A stretch of 64,000 nt of DNA from Papaver somniferum (Eukaryota > Streptophyta > Magnoliopsida > Ranunculales > Papaveraceae), in assembly GCF_003573695.1 (NCBI RefSeq), contig NC_039358.1:99696117-99760116 (forward strand), in the 5' to 3' direction. Shown piece after piece: positions 12,426 through 25,398 of this stretch. Each line of letters starts with the position of its first letter. Positions within the stretch are counted from its first letter, which is position 1. The notes beneath the pieces are model-generated. The model made no database searches and was not told where the DNA came from. It worked only from the letters and a program-made list of their open reading frames with translations. A program made the position numbers and the translations under genes.

Positions 12426-13258
12426 TTTGCATATAGAGTTTTTAAATTTTTTTGCATAAAAACCTTCAACTTGTAGAGATTTTAGAGTCACTAGCATACT
12501 TCTAGGTATGTTTACATAGAGATTTATGACCGACATAACTGAACTTGGAAGTGTTAGAGAACTACGTTCGGATTTCTTGCTTGTTAGAGTGTTAAATAAT
12601 GGATTTAATCATGCCGGTGATGCAAATGAGGAGCAGGGAGAAATGCATTATTAGAGTTGTTGATCAATCATTAGTGGAGACTACCTATTTTCACCGTACG
12701 TTGATTCCGGGTAGAATGGTGAGCTACCCAACCTCCCACCAATAGAAGCACTACTCTTCGATCTCTTAAGTGCTAATTTTGTCAATCATGAGGGTGACGT
12801 CTATAGACGAAAACCATATTTTTGTAGTTTGATTTGCAGTTAGCACCATTCTCTCTCTCGCCAACAACAGGTCCATAGAAACACATCATCATCAACAAGG
12901 GAGCGACATCAAAATCTACAAGGAAAGTTGAAGACGTTTGAGGTTTATAATCAACAATACAAGTAAGAGCAAATTTCATATCCAAGTAAAGCAACAAACA
13001 GTGAGCAGATTTTTACATATATGTTGAAGACTTAAAAATAAAGAGAGGAATTCTATATCCAAGTATGAAGACTTATTTACAAGAGCGAAGAAAATCAAAA
13101 GATGGGAGTTATTGAAGTTTAGGATACAAAGACAATACAAGTTGTGAAGATTCAAGTGGTAAAGTACTTCTTTGATGGCCAAGTTATTTTGATTCCATTA
13201 TTCATTATTACTTTTATAGTTGCAATCTTCTTGTTAAAAAAATAGAAAAAGAAAAAAG

Positions 13259-13316
<58 letters not shown>

Positions 13317-14153
13317 AATAATACAAAAAGATTTTCATTTAGGTTGTTATTTGTTCAATAAGGCCATGGGGAAGAAAAATCTATAAGAAGTTTCAAGCAA
13401 CAGGGAAATTGAGGAAAAGAGTTACAAATTGTCAAAGTTCTACAAGTTCAAGATTTTATCATCAACAGTTGAAGACCGAAGACGAAGACTAAGAAGATGA
13501 AGAAGACGAGCTGAAGACTATGTTTCTATTGGATGCTGTCAGAGTGGTGCTTTCGTCACTACCGATCGGATGTGAAGGTGGTAAGTACTCCCATCCTTGT
13601 TGTAATGGTTGATTTCCTTTCTTAGAGATCATCAGAAAAATATCTTTTATTTCCCACGATCTTGTGAGGTCTCCAGAAATAATTCGGAAGATTTCCTTCC
13701 CACCATTCAATGTGTGTAGGATTTCTCTCTTCATTTCTACCTGCACACATGTGAGACCCATAAAAAAGTCGTCTTATTGAGTGCAATTATCATTATGGTG
13801 TCGAGGCGAAATGCTTATTGATCGCTCTCAAACACGCGTTCTCTCATTATGGTGTGGTTATTTCTTACTCAACATTTAAGAATGAGAATATGCTCTTTGG
13901 TATTTCTAATTTCTTATTACTAGCATGCAGAAACTCTATGTCCTCATAGCTCTTTGGATGCTTGGGACGTTGGAACGCTTTGAAGTTGGAGTAGGTTTTG
14001 TGGGTATATCTCTGGTAAACCCTCACGAGACTATAACTCGTCCACTAGGAACACCTAGGGGTTTAAAGGCATGTTTCATTTGTTAAGTGCATTCGTATCC
14101 TCGACGAGATGGAGTTGTTGTACTTTAGATAGTTTGCTCGAGACTAGCAAAAG
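12426..14153 (+). other. Non-coding 3' internal region of the plus Athila-like element
   Basis: Continuation of the sequence interrupted at 1599. No gene seen. It contains a 52-A run (13259-13310) and the block 13998-14110 ('gtgggtatatctctggtaa...', 'actcgtccact') shared with the minus element. Confidence 0.65.
13259..13310. repeat. Poly-A tract, 52 bp
   Basis: Uninterrupted A run within an A/G-rich stretch beginning about 13236. It is internal to a retroelement and has no flanking target duplication, so it is a microsatellite rather than a retrocopy tail. Confidence 0.85.
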
Positions 14154-14170
14154 CCAAGTGTGGGCGAATT
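14154..14170 (+). other. Polypurine tract of the plus Athila-like element
   Basis: CCAAGTGTGGGCGAATT abuts the LTR start TGATAAGTGC. One C interrupts the purine run compared with the minus element. Confidence 0.7.
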
Positions 14171-16515
14171 TGATAAGTGCATATTTCACATATATTTGGT
14201 GTTAATTCCATGCTAGTAATTGCTATCTTTCTAGTGAATTATTGTATATTACGCTTATTTTCTTGTATGTGTCTTTCATTAGGTGAATCATCCCAAAAGA
14301 AGTGAAAATAGCTACAAAGGTGAAGTTCACAAGTGAAGAAGGGCCAAATACCCATTGGAACTCGTTTTCTTGTTTTCTAGTCATCATTTTGTAGAGGACG
14401 GGAAGATGAAGCCAATGGTGAAAGAACGAAGTCATTCTGAGTTCGTATGAAGAAGTTATGAGCAAAACAAGAACTTGGAAGCATAAAAGGGCAAACTGGT
14501 CATTTTACAGGGCAACTACTATTGGCACCTCATCGAGTAATAAGGGGCATCCAATCTGTTAAGGGGCAGTCAGTTTTCAACTGAGCTGCTAAAGACAGTC
14601 GGGTATTTTACGAGGGGGGCTGCCAGATTCAAAATCTGTTAAAGACACCTGTGTCTTTTGATCAGGGCACCTTATCTTCATCCCTGTTATTCAGTTCAGC
14701 ACCTTCACGAGAGAACCAGGTGCAAAGCTTCAACATCTACTGTTGGTGATCGAACAAGAGAATTCGGGTGGTACAAGATCACTGGAGTGTAGAAGTAACG
14801 GCCAGAGGACATGGGTTTTGAACGGAATAAAGAATGGTTGGATGCTTCCATCAATGCCAGTGATGACGAGTTTGATGATCAGTGATTGATTGAATGATGG
14901 CAGTAATGGACAAGGTCTGGCAGTGAGGATAAAAGATGGATAACACAAGCTCGAGTCTGTGGTTATTGGTGATGGGTTTAAGTTCTGTCTCAACTACGAA
15001 GAAAACAAGACGAGAGGTGAATGATGTTTGCTGCTTTTGGTGAAGACATATGGAGTTGCTGTGAAGCATGGAAGAAGTCGAGCAAGTCAGTGATCGTGAT
15101 GAAGGTGCAGAGAAAGTGATGGAGATTGAAGCTGTAGTTTTATGTCGACAACAGCAAGAGATGAAAAGGAGTTCGAAGCTGTGATGGATGGCTTAGAGAG
15201 ATGGCAGTGATGACGACGTTTGCATCCACCGTTGGTCGGAGATGGAACCATTATCAAGCTCGAAAATGAACAGAGAAGTTGAAGTTCTATCGAGTTGTTG
15301 TTGTGATGATACCAATGGCGGTGGTGATGAAGCCGATAGGAGAATGAGGCTCGTGTTGGATTTGAGCCGAGGTTAAATGGTGATTAATGGCAAAAATATT
15401 GAGAGACTTGGAGTCCGAGTTTTCTGTTGTTGTGATAAATATTTCAGTTTGAGAAAGAAAAGGATCCAGTGACTCAACGAGAGAAAGAAGGAGCTAACAT
15501 GGGTACGTCGGTGCAAATATTTGGGATATGTACCAACTACGGGTGGTACTTATCCGATGCGAACTTGTAGGTGAAGTTAGGTTTGGCTGAAACCTATATA
15601 AAGGCTCGTTCGACCAGACTCAAAACACAACTTGGTAGAGAGAAAAATACAGAAAAATAGTGAGGAGAGAAAGGTTCTTTATTTCATATTGTAGGGTTTA
15701 CCCCTTAGGGGGAAACCAAGTTATTTTCTTTTTTTTTATTTCATATATTTTTCATGAGTTTTAGTAAATCTATGTGTAGCTAATTTTACTGATTAAGGAT
15801 GATTTCAAAGTCCTGCGTAATGGAATTCTAATTCTTTTTACAAGTTTATTTTAAGTTGATTTTTCTTGTTGATTATCTCTATTAATTTTAGTGTCTAAGA
15901 TTACTATTGGGTTATTCAATTGGCCATTTGAATTAACCTGATAGTAATTCTTCTACTAGTATTGGGATTGGTGATACGTGTAATAGTCATTCAATTTCAT
16001 ACACAAGTAGTACATCGCAAAAGCTGACAGAGGGATTCCGTTAAGCAATTGTGTATAGAGATGACACTAGTAAGCAGACCGAGCTTATGCGTCTGATGCT
16101 AGGGTCAACCTAATTCACAAAACGTAATGCATTCGATGGGTTACACCTTGAGAGCTTATTCATGGTGGCTCAGATGGAAAGAATCTGGTAGTCGAGCGCT
16201 TCCGTATCCAGTGACAACAGGAATTCTGGGGATAGCATAGCTTATTGCTATTCTATTGTTGGTGATAATAGAAAATTAATAAGAAATAAACGAGTATTTT
16301 ATGTTCAGTGGCGGCGAACGATTCCTTAATCATCTTTCTTTTATTTGTTATTCTTTTTATTTTTACTTTAAACCAATCCCCTTATCTTTTACTTTATTTT
16401 GCTGATCAAATAACCTATCAATTACACAGCTCTCTGTGGGAACGATCTCTTACTACCGCTATATTACCAGTTAATTAGTGGGAAATATCTTGATTAATTT
16501 GTTGTGGTTACGACA
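14171..16515 (+). repeat. 3' LTR of the plus Athila-like element
   Basis: It begins TGATAAGTGCATA and ends GGTTACGACA, matching the ends of the minus element's LTR (TGATAGG...CTACGACA). Near its end is 'ctctgtgggaacgatc', whose complement occurs at the matching place of the minus LTR. The stretch 14700-15500 is G/A-rich on the plus strand. No gene is supported. Confidence 0.85.
15594..15603 (+). promoter_or_regulatory. TATA box in the plus Athila-like LTR
   Basis: CTATATAAAG about 910 bp before the LTR end, in the same U3/R position as in the minus element. Confidence 0.5.
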
Positions 16516-18544
16516 TGCACCATACATGTGCGACACGTTTTGTAGCAGTAAGGGTTTTGTAGCAGAAAGGAGAACCGATCCTATAGACATGTGCAACACG
16601 TTTTTAGGCAAAGGGAAACCGATCCTATGGGCATGTGCAACACATTCAAGTTAGATACCATATATATGTGGGGAACCGATCCTAGTACTTAGTCAACCGA
16701 ATTTTGGAAAGCTAGTGTGCTATGCACAATACTCACATGGAGGTAGAACCGTTAAACCCATGATTTGTGATTGAGTTTTCTTGATCAATCACATAGTTCT
16801 TGAAAGTCAGATGAACCAATTCTAAACTTGTTTGGAAGTGTGGCAAATCGGTTTCAAGGTTGTAAGTATGAAAGAGGACTTACAAAGTAAGGATGTCGAC
16901 ATACTTTGAACACATGCAGTAATGTTTATCTTTTATTGTTCAAAGTTATTCCTTAATAGCTAAAGGAAGAAAATCCCAGGATCGAAACATAAATAAGTTA
17001 AGAATCTTTTATTTAGGGTTTTTAATGTTATTTTAGGAAAATGAGAATTAGTAATGTGCATTTACTAGTTAAAGATTTTCCAAAGATATTTTCGGTCATT
17101 ATTTTGGACAGAGCATTTCCAAGAATTATGGAAACCGAATTTGGAATATATTGCATATCTTGATAATATTTTCGGTATTGTAAATTCCTTGGTGTCCAAA
17201 CATCCTTGTCTATAAATACTTGAAGTTTGCATTTCTAGCAAACTAATCCTTTGTGACAACAAACTTCCTCAGTTGTGTTGTTACTGGTGAAGCCGCCTAT
17301 TCGTAGAGGAGAGTAACCTAATTAGGCGAAATCTCTTACGGAAGCTCAGTTTAAAGTCTTTTTTGGGATTGAGAAGCTCTATTAGTACCGTTGGTGGGAA
17401 ACTAGATAATTACGGTTTATCTTGTGTTTTCGATTGATTTGATTGACTAGCGGTGGTTGAACTTTCATTGCACCTAGTTTGTTTATGCTTGAGAATCTTC
17501 TCTTCTGATATACGATTCACTCAAACTAGATAGAAGTTTCGACGGGGATCTTTAGACTGTTGTTAGTGCTAAAGATGATCTTGTGATAATCCATTGTTAA
17601 CAGACTCCACTCTGTGCGTGATTGATCACAAGAGATTCATGTTGTTGTGTGCAGGTGTTTATTGAAGATCTAAGAAAATTTGAAGACAAAGAAGATATTG
17701 AAGATTTCTGATTTGGGATTCATAATCTTTGGTGTGCACAATACTTGTTTCGATATAAGAGGATCCAACTATAATCGGTTTATCCTTGTGGTAGATTGGA
17801 TTGATTAGTTGTTTAGATCAACATCAATATAATTCTTTGTGATTAAAAGTATTGATTGCAAAATCTTAACGATTACTTTGGTAATTGAAAATAAGATAGA
17901 TCCAAGAACCTGATGAAGGAGTTTATTGAGAAAAACAGAAGAGCCTTTGTCGAACTCATATCACTTGGTTGAAGAGAGTTGCTACCAAACAGATTTGTTG
18001 TTCCTTTACTGTTTGGAATACGAACCAAAGGAATTGTTCCAAGTACGTGACTTATTCATAAGTTGGAGGCGTGGGAATACAAACGGAACTAGGTGAACTA
18101 TAGGTTTAGTTGCTTGGTCTCAACTATACGAAGTTGGTTTAATTTTGTGTAGCGGCTTAATCCTGAGAGTATTCAATTCTGGAAAAGGTCCCGGGTTTTT
18201 TCTGCATTTGCGGTTTCCTCGTTAACAAAGTCTTGTCGTGTCATTTACTTTTATTTTTCGCATTATAATTGTTTTATTATAATTAAAGTAAATTACACAA
18301 ACGTTAATTCCTATTTACTTGATAAGCAATCCTATTGTGTTTGGTTAAGTCCGAACCCTTTTATCAAGTAAACATACTTCGTTGTTGTATTGTCTCGATC
18401 TCGTATCCATAGACGATCACACGAAGTGTGAACCGATTAGTTGTATTGTCTCGACTCAGTCCATAGACAATCACTTTCGGAGAAAGGACTTATATGTAGG
18501 AAAAGTTTTAGCTTGAGGTATATTTGGGTACCCTCGCCTTTTCA
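16516..18544 (+). repeat. Copia LTR A (right part only)
   Basis: It matches the right part of LTRs B and C (compare 16560-18544 with 23320-25329): the 'gaaccgatcct' repeats, 'ctataaatac' promoter, and end 'gggtaccctcgcctttca'. It starts mid-LTR because the Athila-like element landed in it. It is not followed by a primer binding site, so it is a 3' or solo LTR. The five bases after it are 'gttcg'. It sits in the 3' non-coding region of element D, whose sequence resumes at 18545 on the minus strand. Confidence 0.85.
17210..17218 (+). promoter_or_regulatory. TATA box in Copia LTR A
   Basis: CTATAAATA. The same place reads 'ctatgaata' in LTRs B and C, so those copies have lost the perfect box. 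Confidence 0.45.
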
Positions 18545-20005
18545 GTTCGAGCAAATAAAGGTCAAACCGAAAGGATCTTACAAATCAAAAAGACTTGTAC
18601 AACCTATAATAGTTAAGCATGAAGGTTTCACATACCACTTTAGATAACCAATATTAAAAATGAAACTACAAGTAATTTAGTTTTAATATGTTATGAAGGA
18701 AACAATTGCCCGAAGCAATTTTCCCTAATAGTTTAATAAATTGACTAAGAAACTTAGTTCCCTTGTTAAACCATTGTAAACATATAATATTTCGATAAGA
18801 CCAAAATAAAGATCAGAATTAGCTTTATTTTTCTCATCAGGTTCTAATTATTCAGACAATAAGTTAGACCTTTCACTTTAGACAAGACAAGTACTGGGTT
18901 AGTTAACTAGTATTTCTTGTCAAGGCATTCGATTAGACTTGAATAACCGAATCCTTCAATTTGATAATTCTAACTGAGATCAGAATTAACTTAGTTTCTC
19001 TCATCCGGAATGGAATTGGACTAAACAAATGATCTCGTATTTTGTTAAGCCATAAACAATACATACAACCAAAATAAATTGACTTTCACAATTATTTTCT
19101 TAACCGAAAGCAATTGGAATAAACATAGACATTATAGCACTGCAATTGCACCGAAATTTCGTTAAGCAAAAACACTTGATATCAAACAATAAAGAAGATA
19201 CCAAACAATAAGCCAAATAAATTGACACAGTTTTTCTTAACCGGAAACAATTGAATCACACACACGCATCCATACATACATAATGGAATATATATCAATT
19301 GTACCTAAATTTTGTTAAGCAAAAGCGAAATATATGCAATATAAACAGGCTTTTCTTAAACAGGAAAACGATTAACTAACAAATTAGTTACCTCATATTT
19401 TGTATCCTCTTTTCCCAGAAAGATATATTATTAAGCGTAAGTTCAAGTTAGAACTCTCCCCAGTATGTTGTCATCCTCTCGCAAGAACAAAAGAACAACA
19501 ACAAAGAGCAACCTTTACCAGAGAAAGGTTGAATCAATTTTAACTAATGCGTGCCAATAGCAAAAGTTGAAAACCCGAAACACATATGTTTATGCTAAAC
19601 ACAACTCATGAAAACACAAATTGATTCAACAATTGTGACTTTTTACATATGAGTTTCAATCGGAACACCTTATGATCCTTTGATAAAGCCTAGCAACATG
19701 GCCTAGAACTTAATCCCGCTAAATCAAAAAGCCACACAAACCATAAGGGTTCACATCATATGAGATCGAATATTAAGGTTATGAAAACCGAAATCAGACA
19801 TCTCATAAACCGAAAACATAGCAATAATATAGACATTTAAGCACAGGCTATGTAATCGGAAACTATCACAAGAAAAGTTATAAAATAATGATTTTATTCA
19901 TAAATAATTGATAGTTTTATTCAAAAATAGAACTTATACAATAGTTGAAATAAATCAAAAACTGATGTCTATTTTTCTTGATTACAAGACTCTAATATTA
20001 TTTCT
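18545..20005 (-). other. 3' non-coding region of Copia element D
   Basis: Reverse complement of the 3' part of element B-C (about 27340-28790), recognisable by the series of 'caattg...ccggttaag' phrases and by 'ggtcttatcgaa'. No gene seen. Confidence 0.75.
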
Positions 20006-20503
20006 TTAGAGTTTCTCTGATATTTTTGAAGTTGGATCAGAAGATTTCACAGGATTCCAATCATCTTCTATGATTACTAATCTTGATTCAAGACTAATAA
20101 TATTGTCATTGACTTCCTTTACTTCCTTTCGCAAATCCTTTTCCATGTTACTTACTTCACATAAGATTAGATCTAATTTTAGTGAAAGATTCTTGAGCAG
20201 ATTATCATTAAGATATGAGATTTCTTCATTAGGAACATCTTGATGAAGCTCTGGAGATGAGTCTGAATCACCATCTGAAGATTCAAGACGAAGTTTCTTG
20301 TTAGGAAACAATATAGTCCAGACTTTTTCAACTTTACGGGAGTTGCAGCTAAAGGTAGACATTCTGTCAGATCTCTTATGAAATATGAAACCTTTACTCT
20401 TATAAATAAGAGAAGTTTTTCTCACAATCTTTGAGAATATTATTTCATTTAATCCCTTAACTGAAAATTTATGTAGAAATATTTTTAAAATATTTACATA
20501 CAT
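20006..20503 (-). other. Open frame of 165 codons in Copia element D, function unknown
   Basis: Minus-strand frame downstream of gag. From about residue 48 it begins MSTFSCNSRKVEKVWT, then has a Ser/Asp/Glu-rich linker and a leucine-rich, heptad-like stretch (LNDNLLKNLSLKLDLIL, LRKEVKEVNDNIISLES) that could form a coiled coil. Element B-C has no intact counterpart. It may be the C-terminus of the gag polyprotein or a small extra ORF. I do not recognise it. Confidence 0.3.
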
Positions 20504-20763
20504 ATCCTTACTGTTTACTTTTTTAGGGTAACTGAGTAAGGATTCATGTTTATGATAACTAGTTAGGTTATCAATTTTTGGTTGTTGAATTTATTCCTTT
20601 AGAGGTTTCAACATTCTTACAGATTTGAGAATCATTTATGTTTGAACTGTTAGGTTCGTTTCTCAAATTTGAGGCAAGATCTTGATGTCTAAAAATCACA
20701 TTATTAAATTTTTTATGTTGATTTTCTGAAGTGATTTTTTTGTTCTGGTCTTAGATCTTTCTT

Positions 20764-21914
20764 TTTTTATTGACAAAGTTTCTCCCTCAGTGTGACACCA
20801 GGGCATTGTTTTTGATAGTTCCCCCATTGTCTGCATCGGAAACAAACCCCAGAAGTATTTCGGTTACAACCCTTAGGTTTTATAGGTTTATTCAACCCTG
20901 CTTCCTTGTCTTTTGATATATCAAGTGTTGGTTTGCCGGAGCAGAGAAGTTTATCTCTCAATTTCAAATTCTATGCTTTTAACTTTCTGATTTCATCTTG
21001 AAAACAATTAATGTCATGAATGAGTTTAGATACTTGTTCTTTCTCAGAACATTGAGAGAGTTCGGTTTTCACAAGATGCTTGTTAAGTTTTACTTTATCA
21101 TTCAGATAACTTACTCTGATTTGATCAAGCGATGATTTTTTTTCTATTGATTTCAGATTCAAGAAACTGAGTTCTTTTATCTTTACAAGGAAATTCTTGT
21201 TGAAAAACTTAGGAGTGAACTCTTATTGAGTATCTATTATTGAAAATATTTCAGAGTCATAGACTTTTGGAATGGTTGCTACATGGTCTATCATACAGTC
21301 TTGATTAACCTCGTCAGGGGAATAATTAAGTGTGGCAGTATATGCATTTCTCTTCCACTGACTATCCTTAGTTGGACAATCTGGAGAAATATGACCAAAC
21401 CCTCTACATTTGTATCATTGGGGAATAATCTCATCGTCATCCCATGTATCTTTACTTTTATGTGTAGAAATATGATTTCTTTTCGACACATGAGGTTCTC
21501 TTTTTCGGTGTCTCAACAATTTCTTGAATCATTGAGTAATAAGAGACAAATGATGATTTAGTTCAGTCTCATCTTCATCATCTAGATCTTCATGATCTTG
21601 GGAGTCTTCCGTACATTGAGTCGACGGATTTTTGATGGCTTTATAAGCCAGATTGTCTTTTCGTTTTGACAAGCATTCTTGATCGAATATCTTTAGTTTT
21701 CCTACAAGAGAACTTATTGATAGGGATGAAAGATCGTTAGCTTCGATGATTGCATGCTTCTTAGATTCGTATCTAGATGACAACGATCTGAGAATTTTGC
21801 ACACTATATCTTTTTCAGAAATAGTCTTTCCAAGAGAGAAAGAAGCATTAACTATCTCAGAGAGTTTAATATGAAACTCTTCAAAAGTTTCGTTGTCATC
21901 CATTCGAAGGTTTT
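20764..21914 (-). pseudogene. Copia gag of element D, C-terminal part
   Basis: Minus strand. It has the UBN2-type gag core (FEEFHIKLSEIVNASF, KILRSLSSRYESKKH, LVGKLKIFDQE). Then come two zinc-knuckle-like motifs: one near 21420-21375 with the first Cys replaced by Arg or a stop, and CFRCRQWGNYQKQC near 20850-20805, where the His position is Asn. Stops separate the blocks 21914-21529, 21162-20971 and 20967-20767. The family role is the RNA-binding capsid protein of a Ty1/copia particle; this copy is dead. Confidence 0.75.
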
Positions 21915-21940
21915 TGTTAGAGCATTGCTTGGTTGAACCC

Positions 21941-22520
21941 AAGGTAGTCAATATCAGTTGTACAGGCCGATATTACAGGTTTTTATCGGATATCAGAAAA
22001 TACCTATACGATATCAAAAATATCGGCGATACAAAGACGAAATGATATTATCGGTTGTACAGACCGATATATCGGTTTTACTTGTACACCTATAATATCG
22101 GTTTCGTGAATAAATTTTTCATCAACATGCATCTAGTCTTTACAGACAAGTACAATGTCAATTGGAGAAGGTAAAAATCCCTAATATATTTATAATATAA
22201 AATCAATGACTATATGGTAAGATATAAGCTGGAAACCATATTTCGATTGCAAGGCAGAGAAATATAAAAGATAAATACGAAGGATAATAAAAAAAACTTA
22301 CCAGCATAATGGGAAAACAATCACAACGTTGGCTAATAAACCACCTTGTATTTTGGAAATTTGAGATATGTGTATGATTCTTATTATTTTTTACTATGAT
22401 TTTATAATTATTTGAAATTCTACATTAAATGATGTATCGCCTGTAAAAACAGATATTATCACTTGTATAGGTGTATAGGACCCGACCGATACAATATAGA
22501 TACGCGATATTAACTACCTT
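21941..22520. mobile_element. MITE, 580 bp, 10-bp TSD
   Basis: Terminal inverted repeats AAGGTAGTCAATATC and (complement of the right end) AAGGTAGTTAATATC. Perfect 10-bp duplicate 'ggttgaaccc' at 21931-21940 and 22521-22530. LTR C has a single copy at the matching place, which proves the insertion. Inside are many 'atatcgg' and 'cgatat' phrases and no ORF. The TSD length suggests a Mutator-like parent, but the ends do not begin with G, so the superfamily stays open. Confidence 0.9.
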
Positions 22521-23236
22521 GGTTGAACCCACCAAGCGTTGGTATGTCAAGTTTGGTTGTCATATTTTAGTGAATCAAAACTCATGTTAAGAGTCGCTTG
22601 ATTATGTACTAGAGTCAACTTCGTATAGGTTAGCTTGAAATTATTAGGATATGAGACATTACAAGTATTGCGAAGTCTTGAAGATGTGAAGAAGCAAGGA
22701 GCTACAACGATAACAATCATCCTTCCACTTGAGGTTAGTGATATTTGACTTGAACTGTTTCATTCCCTAACGTATCTTTCAAGTCGTGCATATTGAAAAC
22801 ATAACTGCGAAGCATATTTGAACTCTAGATAGACATAGTATTAAGGAATACAATACGAGGTTTATTGCTTAACCATTAAACTTTGTAGATAAGACATCGC
22901 CATAATCATTTGAATGCTATTGTGATTATATATGGGTATGAGGTGAGGATTTCATCCTAGGGAACAATGTTTACATGTGTTATAAGGAAGTAAGTTCATA
23001 AACTTGTTTGTGGACCGAAAAGGAAATTTCCAGGTGTTATTGGTTTTGTTATTCATTGCATATCTTATGAACAACCAATATGTGTGATAGAGTATAACCG
23101 CTCACAACTTGTTGTGTTCTTGGTAGAACTATTCACAAAGGCCTGACTTATGTGTTTGTATAACTTTTATTAGTAAAACCGATCTTAAGTAATCACTTGT
23201 GGTATGATCGGGTTTGTGTGTCTGACCAAATACGGG

Positions 23237-23437
23237 AAAGGGGAACCGATCCTAGAAGAGGTGCAGTACATCACAAGGGGAACCGATCCTTGTATGGGGT
23301 GCAACAAGGTTTATAGCAGAAAGGGGAACCGATCCTATGGACATGTGCAACACGTTTTTAGGCAAAGGGGAACCAATCCCATGGACATGTACAACACATA
23401 TAAGTTAGATACCATATATATGTGGGGAACCGATCCT
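23237..23437. repeat. Minisatellite in Copia LTR B
   Basis: Five units of about 40-57 bp, each with 'ggggaaccgatcct' or a close variant. The same array is found at 16560-16690 (A) and 29918-30120 (C). Confidence 0.75.
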
Positions 23438-25330
23438 AATACCTAGTCAACTGAATTTTGGAAAGCTAGTGTGACTATGCACAGTTTTCACATGGAGGTA
23501 GAACCGAAACTTGTTTTGGTAGAACCGTTAAACCCATGATTGTGATTGAATGTTGGTTTGATCAATCACATAGTTCTTGAAAGTCAGATGAACCAATTAT
23601 AAACTTGTTTGGAAGTGTGGAAAATCGGTTTCAAGGTTGTAAGTGTGAAAGAAAACTTACAAAGTAAATATGTTGACAAACTTTGAACACGTGCTATGAA
23701 TGTTTATTTCTTTATTTGTTCAAAGATATTCCTTAACGGCTAAGGGAAGAGAATCCCAAGATCGAAACATAAGTAAGTTAAGAATCTTTTAATTAAGGTT
23801 ATTAATTTAATTTTGTAGGGAAATTCCAGAATTAGTAATGTGCATTTATTAATTAGATTTTCCGAAAGATTTCGATCGTTATTTTTGGACAGAGCATTTC
23901 CAGGAATTATGAAAACCGAATCTGTGCTTTATTGAATATCTTGAGAATATTTTCGGTTTTGGAAATTCCTTGGTGTCCAAACTTCCTTGTCTATGAATAC
24001 TTGAAGTTTTACTTTCTAGCAAACTAATCCTTAGTAAAAACAGACTTCCTCTTTTGTTGTTGTTACTGGTGTAGCTGCCTATCCAAAGAGGAGAGTAACC
24101 TAATTAGGCAAAATCTCTTACGGCCGCTCAGTTTAAAGTCTTCTTTGGGATTGAGAAGCTCTAGCGTGTACCGTTGGTGGGAAACTACATAATTGCGGTT
24201 TATCTTTTGTTTTCGATTGATTTGATTAACTAACAGTGGTTGAAATCTGAATGCACCTAGTTTGTTTATACTTGAGAATCTTCTCTTCTGATATAAGATT
24301 CACTCAAACTAGTTCAGAGTTTCGACAGGGATCTTTAGACTGTTGTTAGTTCTAAAGACGATCTTGTGATAATCCATTGTTAATAGACTCTGATCTGTGC
24401 GTGATTGATCACAAGAGATTCAAGTGATTGTATGCAGGTTTTTATTGAAGATTTAAGAAGATTTGAAGACAAAGAAGATATTGAAGATCTGACTTGGGTT
24501 TTATAATCTTTGGTGTGCACAATACTTGTTTCGGTAAAAGAGGATCCAATTAATAATTGGTTTATCCTTGTGGTAGATTGGATTGATTAATTGAGTAGAC
24601 CGGCATCAACACGATTCTTCGGATTAAAGGTGTTGTTGGCTTAATCTTAAACGATTACTTCAGTAATTGAACATAAGATAGATCTAAGGACCTGACGAAG
24701 GATTTTATGTTAAGATAAACAGAAGAGCCTTTGTCCGACTCATATCACTTGGTTGAATAGAATTGATACCGAACAGATTTGTTATTCCTTTACTATTTGG
24801 AATACGAACCAAAAGAATTGTTCCAAGTACGTGACTTATTCATAAGTCGTAGGCGTGGGAATACAAACGGAACTAGGTGAACTATAGGGTTACTTACTTG
24901 GTCTCAACTATACGAAGTTAGGTGTAATTTTGTGTAACGGCTTAATCCTGGGAGTATTCAGTTCTGAACAAGGTCCCGGGGTTTTTCTGCATTTGAGGTT
25001 TCCTCTTTAACAAAATCTTGATGTGCCATTTAATTTTATTTTCCGCATTATAATTGTTTTATTATAATTAAAGTTAATTACACAAACTTTAATTCCTATT
25101 TACTTGATAAGCAATCCTATTGTGTTTGGTTAAGTCCGAACCTTTGTATCAAGTAAACATACTTCGTTGTTGTATTGTCTCGATCTCGTATCCATAGATG
25201 ATCACACGAAGTGTGAACCTATTAGTTGTATTGTCTCAACTCAGTCCATAGACAATCACTTTCGGAGAAAGGACTTATAGGTAGGAAAAGTTTTAGCTTG
25301 AGGTATATTTGGGTACCCTCGCCTTTTCAA

Positions 25331-25343
25331 TTGGTATCAGAGC
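25331..25343 (+). other. Primer binding site of Copia element B-C
   Basis: TTGGTATCAGAGC, one base after the LTR end. Confidence 0.95.
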
Positions 25344-25398
25344 AGGCAAACACGAAAAGATCTAACAATCTGTGTTTGGTGCGATCCAACCTATAAGA

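Larger units (their letters stand above)
1..16515 (+). mobile_element. Athila-like (Ty3/gypsy) non-autonomous LTR retrotransposon, interrupted
   Basis: Plus-strand element whose 5' end lies left of the window. Visible parts are internal sequence 1-1599, its continuation 12426-14170, and the 3' LTR 14171-16515. The order is that of its minus-strand relative at 1600-12425: a Y/Q/N-rich frame, then the 'gggaggcaaccca' motif (1435-1447), a 'gtgtgggggagtg' tract, a non-coding 3' region, a polypurine tract and the LTR. I recall the 'gggaggcaaccca' motif near the 3' end of Athila internal regions; this was not checked. No protease, RT, RNase H or integrase appears in the visible part. It lies inside a Copia LTR, because 16516 onward resumes mid-LTR. 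Element identity is well supported; assignment to Athila is inference. Confidence 0.8.
21915..25329 (+). repeat. 5' LTR (B) of Copia element B-C, with MITE insertion
   Basis: TGTTAG...CTTTTCA. Without the MITE and its duplicated target it is 2825 bp. Repeats with core 'gaaccgatcct' lie at 23237-23437. Confidence 0.9.

Noticed and set aside
13259..13310. Poly-A as the tail of a processed retrogene
   Set aside because: No gene precedes it and no target duplication flanks it; it is an internal microsatellite of the element.
23204..23446. 80-codon frame over the 'gaaccgatcct' repeats
   Set aside because: The repeats simply lack stops in one frame; it lies inside a Copia LTR.
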